Shown in pieces: positions 1 through 5,099 of a DNA stretch of 5,099 bases; within the stretch, counting starts at the first letter, position 1, and every line of letters starts with the position of its first letter. The notes under the pieces were generated by a model that saw only the letters and a program-made list of their open reading frames with translations, was not told where the DNA came from and ran no database searches. The position numbers were made by a program, and so were the translations under genes. Source of the stretch: Mesotoga sp. (GTDB taxonomy: Bacteria; Thermotogota; Thermotogae; Petrotogales; Kosmotogaceae); contig WOZY01000254.1 in NCBI GenBank assembly GCA_011620045.1, positions 1-5,099 of the forward strand, given 5' to 3'.

Positions 1-26
1 GGACAACCAGTTCCTTTTGCTCTTCC

Positions 27-61
27 AACCTCGAACCTGCAACCCCCGACCCCGGCCGCCC
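27..61. repeat. Degenerate 7-base tandem repeat (AACCnnn), five units
   Basis: Five consecutive 7-base units can be read: aacctcg, aacctgc, aaccccc, gaccccg and gccgccc. The first three keep AACC exactly and the last two decay from it. The block is strongly strand-biased, with C far exceeding G on the plus strand. It sits between the infB terminator and the window edge. I recall similar GGTTnnn heptad blocks between genes in Mesotoga-type genomes, but could not check this. It may continue as a dispersed family; the flank at 1-26 (TTCCTTTTGCTCTTCC) looks like part of the same element. No function is known to me. Confidence 0.55.
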
Positions 62-73
62 TCTCAAGTATGC

Positions 74-97
74 AAAAAAAGTCCCCATTAGGGGGAC
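74..97 (-). terminator. Intrinsic terminator of infB
   Basis: On the minus strand, GTCCCC (97-92), a 5-base loop and GGGGAC (86-81) form a six-pair GC-rich stem. It is followed at once by seven U residues (80-74). The lower stem can be extended by A-U and G-U pairs into the U tract. The hairpin begins about 20 bases past the infB TAA, so it ends the operon. A second copy of the 5' arm, AAGTCCCC at 120-113, starts inside the stop codon and could pair over eight bases with GGGGACTT (86-79). The plus-strand reading lacks a good U tract, so the element looks one-directional. Confidence 0.85.
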
Positions 98-118
98 CTC
101 TTCAATCTTTTAGGGGAC

Positions 119-2203
119 TTATTCGGTGAAATCTATTGTTCTCTTTACGCTCTTATTGCTGTGAAATTCGAGCCGATCCTCTTCTTGGAAATCATCGAAG
201 CCGAGCGCCTTTATTCCGCATTCCTTTGGGGCATCTACCCTACTCGCGTCGTCTTTGTAATGTTTGAGTACTTCAATCTTGACGTCTGCAATTTCCTCGT
301 TCTTTCTGTAAACTCTCATCTTGCCCTTCTTCAGCACGTGTCCATCGTCAACCTGGACACCGGCGATAGTCCCAACTTTGCTGATTTTGAACAACTGTTT
401 TATGTGTCCGTGGCCTATCACTTCATCGACTTCCTCGGGTTCGAGGAGACCCTCGAGCGCCTTTTTGAGATCGTCTATCAGGTTGAAGATGATCTCGTAG
501 ACTTTGATCTGGACTCCCTCTACCTCTGCCTGTTGTCTTGCCAGGGCATCGGGTTTAACTTTGAAGCCCATTATTACGGCGTCGGAGGCAGATGCCAGCA
601 TTACGTCGCTCGAGTTTACAGAGCCGATACCAGAATGGACGACCTCAATCCTGACGTCGTTATTCTCTAGCTTGGCCATTGCCTGCTTCAGAGCCTCAAC
701 TGTTCCGAAAGAATCGGCTTTCAGTATCAGCTTTAGATCCTTCTTCTCATCGGTGTTTCCGGTCATCGAGAGGAATTCTTCAAGTCTGATGTGGCGCCTG
801 GTGGTAACCGACTTCTCTTTCTGAGCCTGTTTTTTTGCGTATTCGGCGAGCGATCGTGAAGTGTCAAGGTTTTCAACCGCGTACACAACGCTGTGGACAT
901 CGGGAACCTCGTCAAAGCCAATAATCTGCACAGGATCTGAAGGATGGGCCTCTTTGATTCGTTTCCCATATTCGTTAATCAGTGCCTTCACTCTGCCTGA
1001 GGCAGAACCGGCAACAACGTAGTCGCCAGGTCTCAAGACTCCGTCTTTTACAATGAGAGTTGCCAGGGGCCCTACGGCCTTGTCCAGTCTTGAGTCTATA
1101 ATGATTCCTCTCGCGTTTCCTTCGGGAATGCACTTCACATCTGCCACTTCGGCCACAAGAAGGATCATCTCCAGAACATCCTCGACGCCCTTGCCTGTTT
1201 TCGCAGACACAGGAACGGTTACGGTATCCCCGCCCCAGTCTTCGGGAACGAGCCCCAGCTTCGACGCGAGCTGTTGTTTCGTGAGGTCTACGTTTGCATT
1301 TGGCTTGTCCACCTTGTTTATCGCAACAATTATGGGCACATTTGCGGTCTTCGCGTGGTTGTAGGCCTCTATCGTCTGCGGCATAACTCCGTCGTCGGCC
1401 GCTACTACAAGAACTACGATATCCGTTGCCTGAGCTCCCCGGGCTCTCATTTCAGTGAAGGCCTCGTGACCGGGCGTATCAATGAACGTTATCTTCTTGT
1501 TTCTTATCTCGACCTGGTAGGCACCTATTGTCTGCGTAATGCCTCCGATTTCATCTTCGGCGACCTTGGACTTTCTTATTCTGTCAAGAAGCGTAGTCTT
1601 TCCGTGGTCAACGTGCCCCATAACAGTTACAACCGGTGGCCTCTGGACCAGTCTTGAGCTTTCTTTGTAAATTTCGGCGTAAGAATTTGAGATGCTCTCA
1701 AAGGGGTTGATCTCCTCTTCGTGAACGAGTTCCACTTCCCACTCATAGTTCCTAGCGATATTCATTGCATCTTCAAGCGAAAGAACCTGTCCCGGACGAA
1801 GAATTATCCCGTTCATGAACTGATCCTTTATCACCTTTGAGATTGGAACGTTCATCTTCTTGGCGAGCACGTCGAGCTTGAATTCATTGCTCTTTAGCGT
1901 GATGGTTCTTACTTTATGCTCAACCGGAATTTTCTTCTCGACTGGGGGCTCCTCTTTGGAGACCAATTTTTTTTCAAGCTTCTTAACTTCTTTCTCCTGA
2001 ATCTTGTTTTTTGCTTTTTCGGTCTTCCTTAAGAGTTCCTTTTTTTCTTCCTCGTAGAGACCAACTATAATATTCACGGTCTCCTCGTCAAGAACCGACA
2101 TATGGTTCTTGACGGTAACACCGAGCTCCTCAAGTTCATCCAGCAGCTCTCTTGCCGTTATATTTAGTCTCTTAGCAAGTTCGTACACTCTGGCTTTTGG
2201 CAT
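119..2203 (-). CDS. infB: Translation initiation factor IF-2
   Basis: This GTPase delivers fMet-tRNA to the 30S subunit and promotes 50S joining. The frame is complete: ATG, 694 residues, TAA. Regions in order: an N-terminal helical IF2_N-type domain (about 1-50), a short Lys/Glu-rich linker (about 51-98), a second IF2_N domain (about 100-160), the G domain (about 188-355), domain II (about 360-450), domain III with [10 protein letters not shown] at 496-505, and C-terminal domain C2 (about 595-685). The G motifs are intact: GHVDHGKT 196-203, GGITQ 220-224, DTPGH 242-246, NKVD 296-299, SAK 333-335. It is compact; from memory E. coli IF-2 is about 890 residues, while Thermotogales and Bacillus forms are near 700. 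The start is fixed by GGAGGTGA seven bases upstream. The gene is last in its operon and is followed by a terminator. Oddities: C2 keeps E661-C662-G663 but has V616 and H648 where Cys and Arg are usual, and the linker carries three A-run heptamers. Identification is certain. Confidence 0.99.
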   Translation of the reverse strand: MPKARVYELAKRLNITARELLDELEELGVTVKNHMSVLDEETVNIIVGLYEEEKKELLRKTEKAKNKIQEKEVKKLEKKLVSKEEPPVEKKIPVEHKVRTITLKSNEFKLDVLAKKMNVPISKVIKDQFMNGIILRPGQVLSLEDAMNIARNYEWEVELVHEEEINPFESISNSYAEIYKESSRLVQRPPVVTVMGHVDHGKTTLLDRIRKSKVAEDEIGGITQTIGAYQVEIRNKKITFIDTPGHEAFTEMRARGAQATDIVVLVVAADDGVMPQTIEAYNHAKTANVPIIVAINKVDKPNANVDLTKQQLASKLGLVPEDWGGDTVTVPVSAKTGKGVEDVLEMILLVAEVADVKCIPEGNARGIIIDSRLDKAVGPLATLIVKDGVLRPGDYVVAGSASGRVKALINEYGKRIKEAHPSDPVQIIGFDEVPDVHSVVYAVENLDTSRSLAEYAKKQAQKEKSVTTRRHIRLEEFLSMTGNTDEKKDLKLILKADSFGTVEALKQAMAKLENNDVRIEVVHSGIGSVNSSDVMLASASDAVIMGFKVKPDALARQQAEVEGVQIKVYEIIFNLIDDLKKALEGLLEPEEVDEVIGHGHIKQLFKISKVGTIAGVQVDDGHVLKKGKMRVYRKNEEIADVKIEVLKHYKDDASRVDAPKECGIKALGFDDFQEEDRLEFHSNKSVKRTIDFTE

Positions 2204-2206
2204 AGC

Positions 2207-2533
2207 TCAGTCACCTCCCGCCTGTGTCATTATCTTTGAGATTTCGTCTGCAAGGCCGTTATCGGCAACTGCCACTGCAGAGATGTTGTCTTTGCCGATG
2301 GCCCTTCCCAGAGCGACGCGGTCGTGTTCTTTGAGGAGAATACAGCTTGCCCCGTGGCTCTTGCATCTCTTGATCCAGTCTTCCTTTATCGAATCGCTGG
2401 TATCGCAAGCCAGAATGAGAAACTTTCTCTTAAACGGCTGCCTCAAATAACTTCTTAATTGCTCTTTACCAAACACAACCTTGTTTGCTCTTCTTCCAAT
2501 TCCAAGGAGAGACACAATTCTCTTTTCATCCAT
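2207..2533 (-). CDS. ylxQ: YlxQ-like L7Ae/L30e-family RNA-binding protein
   Basis: This small cytoplasmic protein of 108 residues belongs to the L7Ae/L30e/Gadd45 fold. The bacterial YlxQ branch is known or presumed to bind kink-turn or other structured RNA, and is usually encoded between nusA/ylxR and infB. Family features are visible: LLGIGRRANKVVFGKEQL near the N-terminus (9-26), the strand-helix segment LILACDTSDSIKEDWIKRC (39-57), LGRAIGK (75-81) and AVAVADNGLADEI (86-98). The length fits; B. subtilis YlxQ is about 100 residues. The ATG follows GAGGG by six bases. The stop lies three bases before infB, and its last codons form the infB ribosome binding site. The precise RNA partner cannot be read from sequence; a role near the ribosome or translation is inferred from its constant pairing with infB. 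ylxR, its usual upstream neighbour, is absent here. Confidence 0.92.
   Translation of the reverse strand: MDEKRIVSLLGIGRRANKVVFGKEQLRSYLRQPFKRKFLILACDTSDSIKEDWIKRCKSHGASCILLKEHDRVALGRAIGKDNISAVAVADNGLADEISKIMTQAGGD
2211..2218 (-). promoter_or_regulatory. Ribosome binding site of infB, inside the end of ylxQ
   Basis: The minus strand reads GGAGGTGA, then seven bases, then the infB ATG. This is a full-strength Shine-Dalgarno sequence. The same bases encode the final Gly-Gly-Asp of YlxQ, and the ylxQ TGA falls between this site and the infB start. The layout implies that ribosomes finishing ylxQ uncover or feed infB initiation. It also settles the infB start codon. Confidence 0.9.
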
Positions 2534-2546
2534 ATTATGCCCTCGA

Positions 2547-3173
2547 TCAACGATAATTGAGGACGACTATCCTGGTTCCCACATTGGCCTTTTCTTCCAG
2601 CTTCAGTTCTTCAAGCTGTTCAAACGGGTCGCCAGACAGAAAGTCATCAACTCTCCCCAGCTTAAAGGCCAGGGCTTCTGTTTTGAAATGCATTGGAACA
2701 ACGTACGAGGGAGCTAGATCTCTTGTTAGCTCTCTTGCCTGTTTCGCGTCGATTGTGTAAATCCCTCCCACGGGAACAAGCAGAACATCGGGGCTCCTCA
2801 GGAGATCCAGAAGCTCTGAATCAAGTTTGTGGCCGAGATCGCCGCAATGAACGACCCTGAATCCGTCCGGAGTCGTAACTTCGAAAATTATGTTCTTGCC
2901 GCGTTTCCTTCCCTGTACGTCATCATGGAATACTGAATGACCTTCGATCTTGAACCCTTGCACAGTTTTGCTGACGGTTTCGTTTATCAGCACGAATCCC
3001 TGCTCGAATCTATCATGAGCATTGTGGTCATGGTGCTGATGAGATTCCAGAATAATGTCCGGCCTGACCTGGGGCATGCCATAACCGACACCCTCGTCGA
3101 AGGGGTCGATCAAAAGAGTCTTTCCGTCGCACTCAAGCGAAAAACAGGAATGTCCATGCCATCTCAAAACCAT
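2547..3173 (-). CDS. Metallo-beta-lactamase-fold metal-dependent hydrolase (COG2220, UlaG/TM0207-like)
   Basis: This is a complete MBL-fold protein without a signal peptide, probably cytoplasmic. With the ATG at 3173 it has 208 residues. Metal-site motifs are present: HGHSCF (6-11), SHQHHDHN (44-51, giving H45, H47, D49, H50), the FHDD histidine H83, GDLGH with D112, and H162 in VPMHFK. DDVQGRKRGKNIIF after H83 and PVGGIYTID are typical of the COG2220 branch, which includes UlaG lactonase and T. maritima TM0207 (substrate unknown). I prefer ATG 3173 over the in-frame GTG 3182 (211 residues). GGGTGA lies five bases before 3173, no Shine-Dalgarno precedes the GTG, and the short MxxxWxGH start matches family members as I recall them. 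The next gene, ylxQ, follows after 13 bases. The substrate is not predictable; UlaG activity itself is not implied. Confidence 0.9.
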   Translation of the reverse strand: MVLRWHGHSCFSLECDGKTLLIDPFDEGVGYGMPQVRPDIILESHQHHDHNAHDRFEQGFVLINETVSKTVQGFKIEGHSVFHDDVQGRKRGKNIIFEVTTPDGFRVVHCGDLGHKLDSELLDLLRSPDVLLVPVGGIYTIDAKQARELTRDLAPSYVVPMHFKTEALAFKLGRVDDFLSGDPFEQLEELKLEEKANVGTRIVVLNYR

Positions 3174-3189
3174 ATTCATCACCCAGATA

Positions 3190-3222
3190 CTTATTATATC
3201 ATGGGTTCAGTAACATGTTTAC
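3190..3222 (-). promoter_or_regulatory. Candidate extended -10 promoter for the hydrolase-ylxQ-infB operon
   Basis: In the gap after yfcE the minus strand reads TGATATAAT (3201-3193), a perfect extended -10 with consensus TATAAT at 3198-3193. At a 17-base spacing the -35 hexamer is TAAACA (3221-3216), only 4 of 6 to TTGACA, which is common with extended -10 elements. Initiation about seven bases on, near 3186, would leave a leader of only about a dozen bases before ATG 3173. A near-palindrome, GTAA-A-CATGT-TAC, overlaps the -35 (3222-3210) and could be an operator. No transcript data are available, so read-through from rpoN-thiN-yfcE may also serve infB. Confidence 0.55.
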
Positions 3223-3237
3223 GGAAAGCGGGCGCTC

Positions 3238-3774
3238 CTAAAGAGCCATTGCTTTGAGTTCGAGGCCTTCTATGCTCTTGAGGTATATGACTCCTTTTAC
3301 GAAGTCGATTGTTGCGTAGGATCCACCGGTTCCATCTTTGGGAATAGAGGGACTGCCGGGGTTAAGAAATATGAGCTTCCCTTCTCTGGAGAGATGGGAG
3401 ATGTGAGTGTGGCCGGAAATGATTATGCCTTGCTCGAAGGGAAGACCGAACTCCCTTTGGCCATGTGAAATGAAGAGTTGAATATCGTTTATGACGAGCG
3501 TACGCGCTTCTGGCAGGTCGACTAAGCCGATCTGCGTCAGATCGATTTCGCTGTCACAGTTCCCCCTCACGCCTTCGATTCTTCGGCAATACTGTCTCAA
3601 AAGCACAGCAAGTTCTTCTGGATCGTAGTCACCAGGAAGAGGATTCCTGGGGCCGTGATACAGGAAGTCTCCGCAGTGAATAATCAAAAGGCCTTCGCCG
3701 TTTCTCTCAAGTATTCTCTTCACTGGTCCAGGAGAGCCGTGTGTATCCGAAATTACTACTGCCTTTTCAACCAT
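3238..3774 (-). CDS. yfcE: YfcE-like metallophosphodiesterase
   Basis: This complete 178-residue protein of the calcineurin-like phosphoesterase superfamily is close in length to E. coli YfcE (184), a Mn-dependent phosphodiesterase active on artificial bis-pNPP-type substrates, with unknown physiological substrate. The dinuclear metal motifs are complete: SDTHG 9-13 (D10, H12), HCGD 33-36 (D36), GNCDSE 71-76 (N72), SHG 103-105 (H104) and GHTH 121-124 (H122, H124). The YfcE-specific stretch GDFLYHGPRNPLP follows D36, and LNPGSPSIPK closes the fold near 137-146. This separates it from the MJ0936-like relatives. The ATG start lies within thiN (19-base overlap). The only strong Shine-Dalgarno-like sequence, GGGAGG, is about 18 bases upstream and encodes Gly-Gly of ThiN, so translation probably depends on coupling. 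The cellular role is unknown; no neighbour suggests a substrate. Confidence 0.93.
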   Translation of the reverse strand: MVEKAVVISDTHGSPGPVKRILERNGEGLLIIHCGDFLYHGPRNPLPGDYDPEELAVLLRQYCRRIEGVRGNCDSEIDLTQIGLVDLPEARTLVINDIQLFISHGQREFGLPFEQGIIISGHTHISHLSREGKLIFLNPGSPSIPKDGTGGSYATIDFVKGVIYLKSIEGLELKAMAL

Positions 3775-4403
3775 CTGAAGTATAAAACAGTACCTCCCTT
3801 GCAGAGTATCTGAACTTCTCTTTCTTCCGTCTCGTTTGAAACACCCAGAGTGTTACCGTGCTCGAGAAAGGCATCTCTCAAAGAGTACTTGAAGCCCTTA
3901 AGACTGATCATTGTCGGCTGTCCTCCGAAGGGGAATAGAGACCAGATTTCACCGAGTTCTACTGAAGAAACCAGCTCTTTGGATACCATTCCGATCTCCA
4001 CGCTGTCCTCCACCATTGTTGCTTTCAAGGTGTTTCGCACACCGTAGATTGAAGCAAGAGTGCCCATGAAGTGATCGAGCCGGAGGCCTGTGGCGCCGAA
4101 AATCTCCACCTCCGCTATACCCCTTTCTTCAAGAGCCTGAAGCGCGATCTGGGTGTCTGTGTCGTCTTTTTCAGGCGGATAGATTAGAATCAGAGACCCT
4201 TTGCTTCTGCACCAATCAAGAGTCGTCTCACTTATTGAATCCATGTCTCCGACAAGGAGATCGGGATGCCTTCTAAGAGTTCTGAGCATTTCGGCGCCTG
4301 AATCGGCGGCCGACACAAAAGAAGTCTCCTGCAACTTTCTCAGGTAGAATTCCGAAGAAGATATATATTCCCCACCGACGAAAAGCGCTGCCTTTGACAT
4401 CAT
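3756..4403 (-). CDS. thiN: Thiamine pyrophosphokinase
   Basis: This enzyme transfers pyrophosphate from ATP to thiamine, making the cofactor thiamine diphosphate in one step. It has 215 residues, normal for bacterial TPK (about 210). Visible motifs: AADSGA 32-37, VGDMDS 51-56, KDDTD 79-83, GATGLRLDH 103-111, SLFPF 155-159, SLKGFKYSL 167-175 and GVSNE 187-191. They cover the ATP/Mg-binding catalytic domain and the C-terminal beta-sandwich that binds thiamine. The acidic residues expected for Mg binding (D52/D54, D80-D83) are kept. The ATG overlaps the rpoN stop as ATGA. Two Met codons are adjacent (4403 and 4400), and upstream there is only a weak GGAAA-type Shine-Dalgarno, which fits coupled translation. 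No TPP riboswitch is visible around it, and no other thiamine gene is present in the window. The usual Firmicutes neighbour, rpe, is absent. Confidence 0.94.
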   Translation of the reverse strand: MMSKAALFVGGEYISSSEFYLRKLQETSFVSAADSGAEMLRTLRRHPDLLVGDMDSISETTLDWCRSKGSLILIYPPEKDDTDTQIALQALEERGIAEVEIFGATGLRLDHFMGTLASIYGVRNTLKATMVEDSVEIGMVSKELVSSVELGEIWSLFPFGGQPTMISLKGFKYSLRDAFLEHGNTLGVSNETEEREVQILCKGGTVLYFRWLKRQ

Positions 4404-5099
4404 CTTGATTTTCCAAGTCCAAGCTGGTTTCTGTACTTGTTAACGGTTCTCCTGGCGATGCAGATATCCCTGTTCTTAAGTTCAATTACAAGCTGTGCGT
4501 CTGAAATCTCGGGGTCTTCCCGGACGATCTCGGCTATCACTTCTAGGGCCTGTTCCTTTTCTTGTGCGTTGCCGAAAAAGTACCTGATCGGGAAGGTACC
4601 GACAGGAGTCTGAACAAACTTATCCTTTACGGCGCGGCTGACGGTGGAGACTACGACGCCGATCTTGTCTGCTATCGAATTCATCTTCAGAGGCCTGATC
4701 TTGTCGCTTGTTTTCAGAAGAAAGGGCGCATTTCTCATCACTATCTCATTTCCGATTGTGATCAGCGTCGTCTTCCTTCTTTCAAGGGCCGTCATATAAA
4801 ACTTTGCTTCTTCGAGCTTGTCTTCAAGGTATTTTCTTGCCGCCTTTTCGCCACGTTCCAGTATCTCTTCATATGATTCATCAACGTTCAAGACGAGCGA
4901 GTAATCCCTGACGGTGACTATGAACTTTTCATCGAGAAACTCAATATAGACGTCCGGCTCGACGTATCTTACATAGGAGCCGTCGCTGTACCCCGATGAA
5001 GGAAAGAGGCCTGGCCCCAAAAGAGTCTCGAGTTCTTCGCGATTCGACGCAAAGACGCCGTCGAAGCCACCGTCTCTCATGGCCGAAATGACTGTAGAG
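4400..5099 (-). CDS. rpoN: RNA polymerase sigma-54 factor, C-terminal part (5' end beyond window)
   Basis: Sigma-54 directs RNA polymerase to -24/-12 promoters and needs an AAA+ activator to open them. The frame is open to the window edge, so the gene starts outside; about 232 residues are visible of a family usually 380-480 long. Counting from the Met codon at 5080: the end of the core-binding domain leads to PGLFPSSG (23-30) and YVEPDVYIEF (39-48). A long helical segment with EEAKFYMTALERRKTTL follows (90-106). The DNA-binding HTH (about 131-169, STVSRAVKDKFVQTPVGTFPIRYFF) comes next, and the RpoN box ARRTVNKYRN (209-218), which reads the -24 element, lies near the C-terminus. The Met at 5080 is not the true start, because coding continues upstream. 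Region I (activator response) is not visible. The box differs from ARRTVAKYRE at two positions. It overlaps thiN by four bases, so it heads or sits inside that operon. No activator gene is in the window. Confidence 0.95.
   Translation of the reverse strand, partial: STVISAMRDGGFDGVFASNREELETLLGPGLFPSSGYSDGSYVRYVEPDVYIEFLDEKFIVTVRDYSLVLNVDESYEEILERGEKAARKYLEDKLEEAKFYMTALERRKTTLITIGNEIVMRNAPFLLKTSDKIRPLKMNSIADKIGVVVSTVSRAVKDKFVQTPVGTFPIRYFFGNAQEKEQALEVIAEIVREDPEISDAQLVIELKNRDICIARRTVNKYRNQLGLGKSR

Noticed and set aside
1..129. Plus-strand frame open from base 1 to a TGA at 127-129, giving a proline-rich C-terminal tail
   Set aside because: It runs through the heptad repeat, the infB terminator and into antisense infB. 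The translation has no domain character, and the openness follows from the C-rich repeat.
161..670. 169-codon plus-strand open frame
   Set aside because: It lies wholly antisense to the conserved C-terminal part of infB, and its translation matches no family I recognise.
1053..1657. Overlapping plus-strand open frames opposite the IF-2 G domain
   Set aside because: They are shadows of strongly conserved infB codons, with no ribosome binding sites of note and low-complexity Ser/Thr-rich or Tyr/Arg-rich translations.
3174..3182. GTG at 3182 and ATG at 3179 as starts of the hydrolase
   Set aside because: No Shine-Dalgarno sequence lies at a suitable distance, whereas ATG 3173 has GGGTGA five bases upstream and matches the family N-terminus as recalled.
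2937..3257. 106-codon plus-strand open frame crossing the hydrolase start
   Set aside because: It is antisense to the metal-binding N-terminus of the hydrolase and to the promoter gap; no recognisable domain.
3756..4403. TPP riboswitch near thiamine pyrophosphokinase
   Set aside because: thiN begins inside the rpoN stop codon, leaving no leader, and no thi-box-like CUGAGA/ACCUGA pairing was seen.
1..5099. Undescribed defence, mobile or biosynthetic system
   Set aside because: All six genes belong to known families with intact motifs in a tight same-strand row; no transposase, integrase, CRISPR repeats or unexplained large ORF is present.

Overview
The window is an ordinary bacterial chromosomal segment. 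It holds six protein genes, all on the minus strand, reading from position 5099 down to 119. In order of transcription they are: the C-terminal half of sigma-54 (rpoN, cut by the window edge), thiamine pyrophosphokinase (thiN), a YfcE-like metallophosphodiesterase, a metallo-beta-lactamase-fold hydrolase of the COG2220 type, a YlxQ/L7Ae-like RNA-binding protein, and translation initiation factor IF-2 (infB). Long open frames on the plus strand are shadows of these genes.

Organism: the compact 694-residue IF-2, the hydrolase that resembles the Thermotoga maritima TM0207 family as I remember it, the moderate GC content, and a heptad AACCnnn repeat downstream of infB suggest a Thermotogota member, perhaps Mesotoga-like. 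This is pattern memory, not a computed placement.

Layout: rpoN and thiN overlap by 4 bases (ATGA), and thiN and yfcE overlap by 19 bases, so these three are very probably one transcript and translationally coupled. A 64-base gap follows yfcE (55 bases if the hydrolase starts at its upstream GTG). It carries a good extended -10 promoter (TGATATAAT) that could start a second transcript of hydrolase, ylxQ and infB. The hydrolase-ylxQ gap is 13 bases and the ylxQ-infB gap is 3 bases. The infB Shine-Dalgarno sequence is made from the last codons of ylxQ. A hairpin with a seven-U tract lies just past the infB stop and ends the operon. Positions 1-73 beyond it are non-coding, with a degenerate 7-base tandem repeat.

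How the genes relate: ylxQ-infB is the remnant of the widespread nusA-ylxR-ylxQ-infB-rbfA translation cluster, here without nusA, ylxR and rbfA beside it. The upstream genes (sigma-54, thiamine cofactor synthesis, two metal-dependent hydrolases) show no obvious shared pathway. I see no mobile element, CRISPR array, tRNA or rRNA, and no convincing undescribed system. The points worth a second look are the infB terminator with a duplicated 5' arm, altered residues in the IF-2 C-terminal fMet-tRNA pocket, three in-phase slippery heptamers in the IF-2 linker, the internal promoter, and the unusual gene order.
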